DNA of 19,250 nt, taken from the NCBI GenBank assembly GCA_902479205.1, contig CABSNX010000007.1:1-19250 (forward strand). Reading direction: 5' to 3'. This stretch comes from an uncultured Collinsella sp. Its GTDB lineage: Bacteria > Actinomycetota > Coriobacteriia > Coriobacteriales > Coriobacteriaceae. The notes below the pieces were generated by a model, which was not told where the DNA came from, did no database searches, and worked only from the letters and a program-made list of their open reading frames with translations. Positions 1 to 7,930 of the stretch are shown piece by piece. The position numbers and the translations under genes were made by a program. Numbering within the stretch: the first letter of the stretch is position 1; every line of letters starts with the position of its first letter.

Positions 1-41
1 AAGGCTATTCGTCGGCAGCGTCAGATGTGTATAAGAGACAG
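1..41 (+). other. Illumina Nextera adapter and index (sequencing artefact)
   Basis: Positions 23-41 are the 19-base Tn5 mosaic end AGATGTGTATAAGAGACAG. Positions 9-22 are TCGTCGGCAGCGTC, the Nextera read-1 overhang that precedes it. The 8 bases before, AAGGCTAT, sit exactly where the i5 index lies and match, from memory, index S520. Genomic sequence starts at base 42. An ATG at 25 inside the adapter creates a false start for the following gene. Confidence 0.97.
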
Positions 42-42
42 G

Positions 43-747
43 GGCCGTCATGTGCTTTCCTATGGCTTTGCCGAGAACAACGACATCGTCTGCGTACATC
101 CGGATGTCAAGGGCATCCAGAGCGACTTTATCGTTCGCTTTGAGGACGGCACCGAGCACGCTGTCGAGATCAAGAGCAACCCCGGTCGTCACAACATGCT
201 CAACGCCACGGCCGTCTTGACCGTCGCCCATGTCCTTGGCCTCGATATCGACGCCGCCGCTAAGGCACTTTCGAGTTTTGAGGGCGTCCGCCGTCGCTTT
301 ACCCACGTGGGCGATATCGACGGCATCACGGTGGTTGACGATTACGGCCATCATCCCACCGAGATCAAGGCGACGCTCGCTGCTGCCTCTTCGCTGGGCT
401 ACAAACATGTCGACGTCGTGTTCCAGCCGCACCGCTATTCGCGCCTGCAGGCTCTGTGCGATGACTTTGCCGATGCCTTTGCCAACGCCGATAAGCTGCT
501 GCTGATCGATGTGTTCTCCGCCGGCGAGATGCCGATTCCGGGCGTTACCTCCAAGATGCTCGCAGATACCGTTCGCGCCAAGCACCCCGGCAAGGAGGTC
601 GTGTACTGCTCCAGTCGTCTTGAGCTCAACCAGGAGCTTGAGAAGCTCGTGGGCGAGGGCGACCTGCTACTCACCATGGGTGCAGGTGACGTCACGACCG
701 TCGGCCCCGAGTTCATCGAGTATCTGACTGCCAAGAAAGACGCTTAA
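43..747 (+). CDS. murC: UDP-N-acetylmuramate--L-alanine ligase MurC, C-terminal part (5' truncated)
   Basis: MurC is the cytoplasmic ATP-dependent ligase that adds L-alanine to UDP-MurNAc in peptidoglycan precursor synthesis. About 235 residues remain, covering the end of the central ATPase domain and the C-terminal domain. Visible hallmarks are HNMLNATA in the central domain, DDYGHHPTEIKATL, FQPHRYSR, a VFSAGEMPIPG stretch and the final LLTMGAGDVTTVGPEF. A full MurC has about 460-480 residues, so roughly half is missing. The break is the contig edge, not a pseudogene: the adapter joins directly to the coding frame, and residues before GRHVLSYGF are adapter translation. murB follows 5 bp after the stop, which implies an operon. 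MurC rather than MurD, E or F is chosen from the DDYGHHPTE and FQPHRYSR motifs. Confidence 0.95.
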   Translation, partial: GRHVLSYGFAENNDIVCVHPDVKGIQSDFIVRFEDGTEHAVEIKSNPGRHNMLNATAVLTVAHVLGLDIDAAAKALSSFEGVRRRFTHVGDIDGITVVDDYGHHPTEIKATLAAASSLGYKHVDVVFQPHRYSRLQALCDDFADAFANADKLLLIDVFSAGEMPIPGVTSKMLADTVRAKHPGKEVVYCSSRLELNQELEKLVGEGDLLLTMGAGDVTTVGPEFIEYLTAKKDA

Positions 748-752
748 CCTCC

Positions 753-1664
753 ATGGGTCTGTTTAACGCCGTCATGGCGCTTTCGGGCATGATCGACACG
801 GACGTGGTCGAGGACGAACGTCTTGCACGCCATACAAGCTATCGTATCGGCGGCAAGGCCGACCTCTTTGTGACGTGCCATAGCTACCATGCCCTGCGTC
901 GCGCCGTGGCGGTGCTTGACCGCGAGCAGGTGCCGTGGGTGATTATCGGTAAGGGGTCCAACCTGTTGGTTGCCGATGCCGGTTATCGCGGCGCCGTTAT
1001 TTCGCTGGGACGTGAGTTTCAGCGCACGGTTGTTGCCGAGGACGGCTGCACGCTGACCGTTGGTGCGGGCGTGATGTTCGCGCGTTTGGTCAACGACGCC
1101 TTGTCGCGCGGGCTTTCGGGCCTTGAGTTCGCGGTCGGTATTCCCGGTTCGGTCGGCGGCGCCGTGTCCATGAACGCAGGTACGCGGAACGAGTGGATCG
1201 GTTCCCTTATCGAGGACGTGGTCACGTTTGATCCGGCGTCCGGTATTAAGCACTATGCAGGGTCCGAGATCGCTTGGGGGTATCGCGAGTGCAGCTTGCC
1301 GCGTAATGAGATCATTCTCGAGTGCGTGCTTAAACTCAAGCCCACGCCCAAGGCCGACATTCGCGAGCGCATGGAGCGGTACCTGACGCGCCGCAAGCGC
1401 ACGCAGCCCATGGGCCGTGCATCCTGCGGATCGGTCTTTCGCAACCCGCCCGATGCAAGCGTGGGCAAGTTGATTGAGGATTGTGGATTAAAGGGTTTTT
1501 CGGTTGGCGGTGCGGAAGTTTCGCCCGTACACGCTAATTTTATCGTTAATAACGGAACCGCCTCGGCCGATAACGTGGCCGCGGTTATCAGGCATGTGCA
1601 CGGAAAGGTGAGGGAGGCGTATGGCATCGAGCTCAGACCGGAAGTTAAATTCCTCGGCTTCTAG
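753..1664 (+). CDS. murB: UDP-N-acetylenolpyruvoylglucosamine reductase MurB
   Basis: MurB is the FAD- and NADPH-dependent cytoplasmic reductase that converts UDP-GlcNAc-enolpyruvate to UDP-MurNAc. The 303-residue length is normal. The FAD domain shows HTSYRIGGKADL and GKGSNLLV, then the flavin-binding LEFAVGIPGSVGGAVSMNAG. The substrate part has WGYREC, GRASCGSVFRNP with the proton-donor Ser at about residue 227, and LIEDCGLKGFSVGGAEVSPVHANFIVN. The C-terminal RPEVKFLG holds the conserved Glu. The VHANFIVN ending is typical of the shorter Gram-positive (type II) form. The ATG at 753 lies 5 bp after the murC stop without a strong ribosome-binding site, so translation may be coupled; a later in-frame ATG at 774 is possible. 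The 3' end overlaps ftsQ by 44 bp. Confidence 0.95.
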   Translation: MGLFNAVMALSGMIDTDVVEDERLARHTSYRIGGKADLFVTCHSYHALRRAVAVLDREQVPWVIIGKGSNLLVADAGYRGAVISLGREFQRTVVAEDGCTLTVGAGVMFARLVNDALSRGLSGLEFAVGIPGSVGGAVSMNAGTRNEWIGSLIEDVVTFDPASGIKHYAGSEIAWGYRECSLPRNEIILECVLKLKPTPKADIRERMERYLTRRKRTQPMGRASCGSVFRNPPDASVGKLIEDCGLKGFSVGGAEVSPVHANFIVNNGTASADNVAAVIRHVHGKVREAYGIELRPEVKFLGF

Positions 1665-2886
1665 AGCATCGAAACCAACCTTCCGCCGCGCCGGAGGGCG
1701 TTCCGGCGCACCTGCCCAGCCTCAACATAAGCCCGCCATGCCCTCCAAGTCTGTTGGGCCCGTTCGTCCTGCCAAGCGCCCGGTCGTCGGCTCGCAGCTG
1801 GGGGGACGCCCCGCTTCTAAAAAGACGAGTCGTCCGGCTCCGCGTCCTTCGGTGACGCCCAAGCCGGCGATGGGCACCAAGACCTCCCGACCCATGGCGA
1901 CGCCCAAGCCTTCGCTGGGAGCTCGTGCGCCGCATGCCGGCCGTACGTTGGCTGGCGCTAAGCCGCGTTCACTGACATCGGTACCCGCCGCCAAGGCGTC
2001 TTCGGCAAAAAGGGGCATCAATCCTCTGTCATCGCTGGGTGCCATGGCAAGCAAGACGACCGACGCTGCTTCCGCCATGAAGGGTAAAGGCAAGATCGCG
2101 GGCGGCATCCTGGCAGCCGTGGCCGTACTTGCCATTGTTGCCATCGTCGTCATCAACTCCGGCCTGTTCGCCGCCACCGATATTCAGATTCATGGCAGCG
2201 AGCATGTGACCAAGCACGACGCCATGCAGCTCATCAGTCTTCCCGAGAACACGTCGCTCTTTAACGTGGATCCCGATCAGATTACCGAGGGCCTCAAGCA
2301 AAACCCGTGGGTCTCGGGCGTGGATGTCCAGCGTCAGTTTCCCCATACGCTTATCATCACGCCGACGGAGCGTAAAGTTACCGCCATTGCGTATATCAGC
2401 TCCGACGACCTTGCCTGGGCTATCGGAGACGATGACACCTGGATCGCTCCGCTGTCGACGTCTGTCGAGGTGGACGACCAGGGGAACGTCATTACATCGG
2501 GGGAGGGTGCCAACACCCTGACCGGCATCGATGCGGCCCTGGCGCTTGCCAAGCACTACGGCGCCGTGCTGTTGACTGACGTCTCGGCCGATGTCGCACC
2601 GGTTTCGGGTCGGGCGGTGAGCTCCAAGGCCGTCAAGGCCGGTCTGGATTACGCACGCGGTTTTTCGAGCGAGTTCTTGGGCCAGGTGAAGGATATTTCC
2701 ACGCCTTCCGTTGAGGCTATCTCGGCAAATCTCGACAACGGCGTCGAGGTGTCGCTGGGCGATTCGGATGATATCGCCAAGAAAGAACGCATCGTGACCA
2801 AGCTGCTTTCGCAGGTAGAGGGCGTAACCTATATCAATGTGCGCTCTCCAGGCAACTACACGTTTAGGAACGCACCGACCGCCTAG
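1621..2886 (+). CDS. ftsQ: FtsQ/DivIB-type cell division protein with long basic N-terminus
   Basis: FtsQ/DivIB is a bitopic membrane protein of the divisome that works with FtsL/DivIC and FtsB and links the Z-ring to septal wall synthesis. In this 421-residue protein, residues 1-155 are low-complexity and rich in Pro, Lys, Arg, Ser and Ala, with imperfect TPKPAMGTK/TPKPSLGAR repeats. A transmembrane helix spans about 159-180. The POTRA domain follows at about 186-256 (ATDIQIHGSEHVTKHD, LFNVDPDQI, NPWVSGVDVQRQFPHTLIITPTER), then an extracytoplasmic beta domain ending SPGNYTFRNAPTA. The start overlaps the end of murB by 44 bp; AAAGGTGAGGGAGG at 1603-1617 precedes the ATG. Position between murB and ftsZ is canonical. 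The cytoplasmic region is much longer than in E. coli FtsQ, where it is only a few tens of residues. Confidence 0.9.
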   Translation: MASSSDRKLNSSASRASKPTFRRAGGRSGAPAQPQHKPAMPSKSVGPVRPAKRPVVGSQLGGRPASKKTSRPAPRPSVTPKPAMGTKTSRPMATPKPSLGARAPHAGRTLAGAKPRSLTSVPAAKASSAKRGINPLSSLGAMASKTTDAASAMKGKGKIAGGILAAVAVLAIVAIVVINSGLFAATDIQIHGSEHVTKHDAMQLISLPENTSLFNVDPDQITEGLKQNPWVSGVDVQRQFPHTLIITPTERKVTAIAYISSDDLAWAIGDDDTWIAPLSTSVEVDDQGNVITSGEGANTLTGIDAALALAKHYGAVLLTDVSADVAPVSGRAVSSKAVKAGLDYARGFSSEFLGQVKDISTPSVEAISANLDNGVEVSLGDSDDIAKKERIVTKLLSQVEGVTYINVRSPGNYTFRNAPTA

Positions 2887-2959
2887 CATCCTAAACGGCT
2901 TTGTTGAGGGGCCATACCACGCCGTTTATCTGGTTTGTTTGGTTTTCACGGTCAATTAT

Positions 2960-2994
2960 TTGACTGATACGTTCATAATGTGCAAACATAATAC
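2960..2994 (+). promoter_or_regulatory. AT-rich leader with possible ftsZ promoter
   Basis: The 199-bp gap between ftsQ and ftsZ is markedly AT-rich against its surroundings. TTGACT at 2960-2965 resembles a -35 box. The best -10-like hexamer, CATAAT at 2987-2992, lies 21 bp away, longer than the usual 16-18; a second CATAAT is at 2974-2979. A separate ftsZ promoter is plausible from gap length and composition, but the exact boxes are uncertain. Confidence 0.3.
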
Positions 2995-3085
2995 GGTTTA
3001 CCTTTGCATTTACTTTCAACCTGAAGGTTAATGTGCGCAGGGGTCAACCCATGCTATGGCTATAACCTTTGTTCGGAGGACCGAC

Positions 3086-4240
3086 ATGCACGAGACAGAG
3101 ATCAACAACTACCTTGCCGTCATTAAGGTGGTCGGCGTCGGCGGCGGCGGTACCAACGCGGTCAATCGAATGATCGAAGAGGGCATCCGCGGCGTCGAGT
3201 TTGTTGCCATCAACACCGATGCTCAGGCACTCGCGATCTCTGATGCCGATATCAAGGTGCACATCGGCACCGACCTTACCCGCGGCCTGGGCGCCGGCGC
3301 CAACCCCGAGGTTGGTCGCAAGGCTGCCGATGAGTCCCGCGACGATATCGCCGAGGCGCTCGCTGGCGCCGATATGGTGTTCATCACCTGCGGCGAGGGC
3401 GGTGGTACCGGTACCGGCGCCGCTCCCATCGTTGCCGATATCGCAATGAACGAGGTCGGCGCGCTGACCGTCGCCGTCGTGACCAAGCCCTTCACCTTCG
3501 AGGGTCGCAAGCGCAAGAAGAGCGCCGAGGAGGGCATCAAGACCCTCTCCGATTGCGTCGACACCATGATCGTTATCCCTAACGACAAGCTGCTCGACAT
3601 CGCCGAGAAGAAGACCACGATGCTCGAGGCCTTCGCAATTGCCGATGGCGTCCTTTCCCAGGGCACCCAGGGCATCACCGACCTCATCACCGTCCCGGGT
3701 ATCATCAACCTGGACTTCGCCGATGTTAAGACCATCATGAAGCAGGCCGGTACCGCCATGATGGGTATCGGTACCGCTTCTGGGGATACCCGTGCCGTCG
3801 ACGCTGCCCAGCAGGCCATCTCCAGTCCGCTGCTCGAGAGCTCCATCGATGGCGCCACGCGTGTCCTGCTTTCCATCGCCGGCTCCAAGGACCTGGGCAT
3901 TCAGGAGATCAGCGACGCCGCCGACGTTGTCGCCAATGCCGTCGACCCCGAGGCCAACATCATCTTCGGTACCGTTGTTGACGAGTCCCTGGGCGACCAG
4001 GTGCGCATCACCGTTATCGCTACGGGCTTCTCCGACTCCAACGTCAACCGTCAGGACGAGCTCTTCGCTGCTCAGCAGTCCCAGAGCAAGGCCGCTGCTT
4101 CCGCTGAGCCGCAGCGCACCGCTCCGGCTGCCAGCCCCGCTCAGGCTGCCCCGACTCGCAACGTCGGCGGTACCGAGCTGCCCAACTTTGGCAACGATCA
4201 GTTTGAGCTTCCCGACTTCCTCAAGCGCGGCAGCTTCTAA
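3086..4240 (+). CDS. ftsZ: Cell division protein FtsZ
   Basis: FtsZ is the tubulin-like GTPase that polymerises into the cytokinetic Z-ring. The protein has 384 residues, a normal length. It shows the N-terminal nucleotide-binding VVGVGGGGTNAVNRM, INTDAQAL, the tubulin signature GEGGGTGTGAAP at 103-114 and the T7 loop LDFADVKTIM. A linker of about 45 residues rich in Ala, Gln, Pro and Ser leads to the conserved C-terminal peptide ELPDFLKRGSF, which binds membrane anchors such as SepF. Start choice: GGAGG at 3075-3079 sits 6 bp before ATG 3086. An in-frame ATG at 3056 lacks such a site and would add ten residues before MHETEINNYLAVIKVV, so it is rejected. ftsA is absent next door and sepF lies downstream, as in Actinobacteria. 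A strong terminator follows at 4267. Confidence 0.97.
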   Translation: MHETEINNYLAVIKVVGVGGGGTNAVNRMIEEGIRGVEFVAINTDAQALAISDADIKVHIGTDLTRGLGAGANPEVGRKAADESRDDIAEALAGADMVFITCGEGGGTGTGAAPIVADIAMNEVGALTVAVVTKPFTFEGRKRKKSAEEGIKTLSDCVDTMIVIPNDKLLDIAEKKTTMLEAFAIADGVLSQGTQGITDLITVPGIINLDFADVKTIMKQAGTAMMGIGTASGDTRAVDAAQQAISSPLLESSIDGATRVLLSIAGSKDLGIQEISDAADVVANAVDPEANIIFGTVVDESLGDQVRITVIATGFSDSNVNRQDELFAAQQSQSKAAASAEPQRTAPAASPAQAAPTRNVGGTELPNFGNDQFELPDFLKRGSF

Positions 4241-4266
4241 GTCGTTCTTCGCATTGTTTTGCACAG

Positions 4267-4295
4267 GGGCGCGTCCGTATGGATGCGCCCTTTTT
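4267..4295 (+). terminator. Rho-independent terminator after ftsZ
   Basis: A 10-bp stem, GGGCGCGTCC (4267-4276) with GGATGCGCCC (4281-4290) and one G-U pair, closes a 4-nt loop and is followed by TTTTT. It separates ftsZ from pgeF and the pst genes. Confidence 0.88.
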
Positions 4296-4393
4296 GTTTC
4301 TCGTTTGTAAACGAAAGCCTCCAATCTCCTTACGTTCCCTTTACGTTTGGTCCCTACCGCTGCGGGTATCCTTTTAAAGAAGTATGACAGCCG

Positions 4394-4423
4394 TATAAAC
4401 ACGGACTGCGCGGCGACGCCGCG
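4394..4423 (+). promoter_or_regulatory. pgeF leader: possible -10 box and GC-rich hairpin
   Basis: TATAAA at 4394-4399 is a candidate -10, but no convincing -35 lies at the right distance. A perfect palindrome CGCGGCG-A-CGCCGCG at 4409-4423 would form a tight hairpin in the transcript 15 nt upstream of the GGAGG ribosome-binding site at 4439-4443. Since ftsZ ends in a terminator at 4295, pgeF and the pst operon need a promoter in this 155-bp stretch. Confidence 0.3.
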
Positions 4424-4450
4424 GTACTTGTTGTAATAGGAGGCTTTAGT

Positions 4451-5251
4451 ATGGCAGCACGTGCGGACAACGTTTCGCGTGTCGACCATGATGGAGTTAC
4501 GTTGGTGGAGGGTTCGACGACCGATGTTCGTTTTGCCTTTACCGAGCGCACCGGCGGTGTTTCCGAAGATGCGTACTCCTCACTCAATCTGGGCTCGCAT
4601 GTAGGCGATGACCCCTTTGCCGTTCAAGAAAATCGTCGTCGAGCGCTCGAAGCCATGGGCGCCGCTGAGTGCGAGCATAATCTGCTCGTGCCCAATCAAG
4701 TACATGGTGACCACGTCGTGACGGTGACCTCGAACGGTGCCGATGATCTCGAGAACATTCGTGAGCAGATTGCCGAGGGCTGTGATGCCCTCGTCTGTAC
4801 GGCCCATGAGGTGCCCGTGATGCTCTGCTTTGCCGATTGTGTTCCCGTGGTGCTGGTGGCTCCCGGCGGCTTTGCCGTGGTGCATTCTGGCTGGAAGGGC
4901 ACGATTGCGCGTATTTCCGCCAAAGCCTGCCAGGCGCTTTGTGGGGCGGCTGACTGCACGCCGGAGGACATCTCTGCCTATATTGGGCCCCATATCCTGG
5001 GCGACGAGTATGAGGTGTCCCAAGAACTTATGGATCGCTTTGCTGCCGAGTTCTCGTGCATCGATGCTACTGCTTCTCGCATGCTCGATCTTTCCGTCGC
5101 CATTCGCGAGGCGCTGGTGGATGCCGGTGTCGATGTGAACGGCATTGTGGACACCAAACTTTCCACCGTTCGTCAGAACGACCGCTTTTATTCCTACCGC
5201 AACGAGGGCGGCACCTGTGGGCGCCATGCTGCGATCGGCGTGATGCTATGA
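4451..5251 (+). CDS. pgeF: Peptidoglycan editing factor PgeF (YfiH/DUF152, laccase-domain)
   Basis: This is the YfiH/DUF152 Cu-oxidase_4 family. Members have been described as polyphenol oxidases, as purine nucleoside phosphorylase/adenosine deaminase-like enzymes, and in E. coli as an editing factor that removes mis-incorporated L-Ser from peptidoglycan precursors. At 266 residues it has normal length. The metal-site triad is visible as H85 in PNQVHGDHV, C130 in CFADCVPVVL and H145 in AVVHSGWKG. Other marks are FTERTGGVSEDAYSSLNLG and the C-terminal FYSYRNEGGTCGRHAAI. GGAGG at 4439-4443 supports ATG 4451. Next to ftsZ is the usual place for this gene in Gram-positives. Its stop overlaps the pstS start (ATGA), so pstS is likely translationally coupled. 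The in vivo substrate cannot be told from sequence. Confidence 0.93.
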   Translation: MAARADNVSRVDHDGVTLVEGSTTDVRFAFTERTGGVSEDAYSSLNLGSHVGDDPFAVQENRRRALEAMGAAECEHNLLVPNQVHGDHVVTVTSNGADDLENIREQIAEGCDALVCTAHEVPVMLCFADCVPVVLVAPGGFAVVHSGWKGTIARISAKACQALCGAADCTPEDISAYIGPHILGDEYEVSQELMDRFAAEFSCIDATASRMLDLSVAIREALVDAGVDVNGIVDTKLSTVRQNDRFYSYRNEGGTCGRHAAIGVML

Positions 5252-6084
5252 GAAAGATCGCATCGGTCCTGAGTGCAGCAGTGCTCACGCTCACGCTGTG
5301 CGCCTGCTCCTCGGGATCTTCTACCTCTTCCATCACCGTTGCCGGCTCTACGACGTGCCTTCCCATTGCCGAGATCGCGGCCGAGGGCTTTAAAGAGGAG
5401 ACCGGCATCGACGTGCTCGTCTCCGGCCTTGGCTCATCTGCTGGCATCGAAGCTGTTAGCGCCGGCACCGCCGACATCGCTAGTTCGTCTCGTGGCCTCA
5501 ATGCCGACGAGCAGGATTTGGGCCTGACCCCGATCGTAATCGCACACGACGGCATTGCAGTCATCGTGAACGACGACAACCCGGTCGACAATCTCTCGAC
5601 CGAGCAGCTCCGCGATATTTACGCCGGCAAGATCACCAACTGGAAAGAAGTCGGCGGAGAGGACCTGAAGATTCAGGTTATCAACCGCGACGAGGCGTCC
5701 GGTACGCGCGAGGCCTTCCGCACTATCGTGATGGACGGCACGCCATTCGATCGCCGCTCGGCTGTTCTTTCGGGCACGGGCCAGGTACGCGATGTCGTGT
5801 CCCGCTCGCGTGGCGCCATTGGCTACATCTCGCTGGGTTTTGTCGAGAGCCTCAATGCCAAGACCTCGGTTAAGGCCGTTTCGGTCAACCATGTCGAGGC
5901 ATCCGAGAAGACGGTCGCAAGCGGCGGCTATCCCATCTCGCGTGACCTTTACTTCTTTGTGAAGGGTACGCCTTCGCAGCAGGCGCAGGACTACATTGAC
6001 TATGTGACGTCCGAAAAGATGGACAAGCAGATTCGCGAGGCGGGCTTTATTCCCGTCACCAACGACGGAAAGGGGAGTGAGTAG
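5248..6084 (+). CDS. pstS: Phosphate ABC transporter substrate-binding lipoprotein PstS
   Basis: PstS captures inorganic phosphate outside the membrane and delivers it to PstCA. The 278-residue protein has a lipoprotein signal: MRK, a hydrophobic stretch, then the lipobox LCAC, so Cys20 is the likely lipidated residue. The mature part contains AGSTTCLPIAEIAAEGF and RDEASGTREAF, matching the phosphate-binding GSTT and SGT loops of the family, and AGKITNWKEVGG. Start choice: ATG 5248 overlaps the pgeF stop by 4 bp, and upstream in-frame codons lie inside pgeF and would bury the signal peptide. At under 300 residues it is of the short PstS type common in Gram-positives. pstC follows 1 bp after the stop. 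Confidence 0.95.
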   Translation: MRKIASVLSAAVLTLTLCACSSGSSTSSITVAGSTTCLPIAEIAAEGFKEETGIDVLVSGLGSSAGIEAVSAGTADIASSSRGLNADEQDLGLTPIVIAHDGIAVIVNDDNPVDNLSTEQLRDIYAGKITNWKEVGGEDLKIQVINRDEASGTREAFRTIVMDGTPFDRRSAVLSGTGQVRDVVSRSRGAIGYISLGFVESLNAKTSVKAVSVNHVEASEKTVASGGYPISRDLYFFVKGTPSQQAQDYIDYVTSEKMDKQIREAGFIPVTNDGKGSE

Positions 6085-6085
6085 C

Positions 6086-7009
6086 GTGGAAGCACAGGAA
6101 ATCCCCCAGATTGAGCATGAGGCGCGGACGCCCAAAAAGCGTGAGTTGGCGTTGGTGTCACGCAGCACCTATCTCAAGGAGAAGGCGCTGCAGTGGATCT
6201 TCTTTGCCTGTGCGTTCTTGGCGGTCGTCACCGTCATCCTGATTTTTGTCTTTACCACGTACTCGGCGCTGCCGGTCTTTACCGACATTGGCCTGGCGGA
6301 CTTCTTTAGCTTTACGTGGGCGCCCTCTGAGGGTCACTACGGCATCATGTCGCTGCTGGCGGGCTCTGGCCTGGTGACGGTCGGTGCCCTTGCCATGGGC
6401 GTGCCGTTGGGTGTGGGCACAGCCGTGTATCTGGTCGAGATCGCCAGCAAGCGCGTGCGCAGGCTCATTAGCCCCGCTGTCGACCTGCTGGCGGGCATCC
6501 CCTCCATCATCTACGGCTTCTTCGGCATGATCATCATCCGCCCGTTTATCGCCCAGCTGACCGGCGGCCTTGGATTTGGCGCACTGACGGCGTGGTTCGT
6601 GCTCGCCATCATGATCGTCCCTACCATCACCACGCTCACCATAGATGCCCTCAATTCCATTCCCATGGGCATTCGCGAGGCGTCCTATGCCATGGGTGCC
6701 ACCAAGTGGCAGACCATCTACAAGGTCGTGCTTCCTGCAGCCAAGCTGGGCATTGTCGATGCGATTGTCTTGGGTATGGGGCGTGCCATCGGTGAGACCA
6801 TGGCCGTGCTGATGGTCGTGGGCAACGCCCCGGTCATTCCGGATAGCATCTCGAGCCCCATCTCGACGCTCACGAGTCAGATTGCGCTCGACATGAGTTA
6901 TTCCTCGGGCCTGCACCGCTCGGCTCTGTTTGGCATGGGCGTTGTCCTGTTTATCATCTCCGCTGCACTGGTGGGTATCGTCCGCCTGATTTCCAAGAAG
7001 AGGGGGTAG
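6086..7009 (+). CDS. pstC: Phosphate ABC transporter permease PstC
   Basis: PstC is one of the two membrane subunits forming the phosphate channel. The protein has 307 residues. A cytoplasmic N-terminus of about 35 residues is followed by a first helix (WIFFACAFLAVVTVILIFVF) and five more segments. Family marks are GHYGIMSLLAGSGLVTVGALAMGVPLG in pieces, LLAGIPSIIYGFFGM, and the EAA loop ASYAMGATKWQTIYKVVLP followed by GMGRAIGETMAV, which contacts the ATPase. Start choice: GTG 6086 has GGGGAG at 6072-6077 with 8-nt spacing. Another in-frame GTG at 6077 would overlap that site and the pstS end. pstA starts 3 bp after the stop. Confidence 0.95.
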   Translation: MEAQEIPQIEHEARTPKKRELALVSRSTYLKEKALQWIFFACAFLAVVTVILIFVFTTYSALPVFTDIGLADFFSFTWAPSEGHYGIMSLLAGSGLVTVGALAMGVPLGVGTAVYLVEIASKRVRRLISPAVDLLAGIPSIIYGFFGMIIIRPFIAQLTGGLGFGALTAWFVLAIMIVPTITTLTIDALNSIPMGIREASYAMGATKWQTIYKVVLPAAKLGIVDAIVLGMGRAIGETMAVLMVVGNAPVIPDSISSPISTLTSQIALDMSYSSGLHRSALFGMGVVLFIISAALVGIVRLISKKRG

Positions 7010-7012
7010 GCT

Positions 7013-7918
7013 ATGTCCGATTCCGTTGACACGATGGTCGATACGACCTCGTCGCGTGAGCGCATCAAGCGTGCCCTTTCCCATGGCAAGAAGGGCCGCA
7101 TCAACAAGGATCTGTCCAACAAGATCATGCTCGGCGTGTTTCGCGCCGCGGCCTATATCACCACGCTGGTGCTGATCGCCATCATCGCCTACGTGGTCAT
7201 CAACGGCCTGCCGCATATCTCGCTCGACTTTATCTTCGGCTGGCCGCAGGGCGTCAACGCCGAGGGCGGCATTTGGCCCACGATCGTCTCGACCATCTAC
7301 GTGACGGCGCTCGCCATGCTCATCTGCACGCCGGTTGCCGTCCTGGCTGCGGTCTATCTGGCCGAATACGCCAAGCAGGGCAAGATTGTCGACATCATTC
7401 GCTATGCTGCCGATGCCCTGGCCTCGGTGCCCTCCATTGTTATGGGCCTCTTTGGCTACGCCTTGTTTGTCGAGGCCATGGGCCTGGGCCTTTCGATGGT
7501 TTCGGCCGCGCTGGCGCTGGCGCTTCTGATGCTGCCTATCGTCATGCGCACCACCGAGGAGGCAATCCGCGCCGTTCCGCGCTATATCCGTTGGGGCGCA
7601 TATGGCCTGGGCGCCACCAAGTGGCAGGTCGTCTCCAAGATCGTGCTTCCTTCGGCTTTTGGCCGCATCGCCACCGGCATCGTGCTTGCCATCGGCCGCG
7701 CCATCGGCGAGACTGCGGTGGTGCTCTACACCATGGGTCAGGCCATCAACCTGCCTATCTCGCCACTCGATTCCGGCCGCCCCATGACGGTCCACCTGTA
7801 CCTGCTTGCCAACGACGGCATCAACATGAACGCAGCCTATGGCACCGCGCTTTTGCTGATGGCGATTATTCTGGCCTTCAACCTGTTTGCGCGCTATCTG
7901 TCGCGCAAACGCCGCTAG
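7013..7918 (+). CDS. pstA: Phosphate ABC transporter permease PstA
   Basis: PstA is the second channel subunit and partners with PstC. The 301-residue protein has a hydrophilic N-terminus of about 45 residues, six predicted helices, and a periplasmic-side segment ISLDFIFGWPQGVNAEGGIWPTIVSTIY typical of PstA. It also has DALASVPSIVMGLFGYALFV and the EAA loop AYGLGATKWQVVSKIVLPSA followed by AIGRAIGETAVVLYTMG. PstA rather than PstC is chosen from GGIWPTI and the PSIVMGLFGY version of the PSIIYG motif. GGGGG at 7002-7006 gives a ribosome-binding site overlapping the pstC stop. pstB follows after 12 bp. Confidence 0.95.
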   Translation: MSDSVDTMVDTTSSRERIKRALSHGKKGRINKDLSNKIMLGVFRAAAYITTLVLIAIIAYVVINGLPHISLDFIFGWPQGVNAEGGIWPTIVSTIYVTALAMLICTPVAVLAAVYLAEYAKQGKIVDIIRYAADALASVPSIVMGLFGYALFVEAMGLGLSMVSAALALALLMLPIVMRTTEEAIRAVPRYIRWGAYGLGATKWQVVSKIVLPSAFGRIATGIVLAIGRAIGETAVVLYTMGQAINLPISPLDSGRPMTVHLYLLANDGINMNAAYGTALLLMAIILAFNLFARYLSRKRR

Positions 7919-7930
7919 TTAAGGAGTCCC

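Noticed and set aside
2837..3031. A 64-residue plus-strand reading frame overlapping the ftsQ end
   Set aside because: It starts inside ftsQ, covers the AT-rich ftsZ leader, has no ribosome-binding site and has no protein-like character.
3056..3085. Upstream ftsZ start at ATG 3056
   Set aside because: GGAGG at 3075-3079 would lie inside the gene and fits ATG 3086; the added residues are not typical of FtsZ.
3044..4489. Long minus-strand frame (481 residues) opposite ftsZ
   Set aside because: It mirrors ftsZ codons in high-GC DNA, giving a Gly/Asp/Leu-repetitive product with no motifs; ftsZ on the plus strand is certain.
6158..7795. Long minus-strand frame (545 residues) opposite pstC and pstA
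   Set aside because: The product is dominated by His, Asp, Gln and Arg, as expected from the antisense of membrane-protein codons; no start signal or domain.
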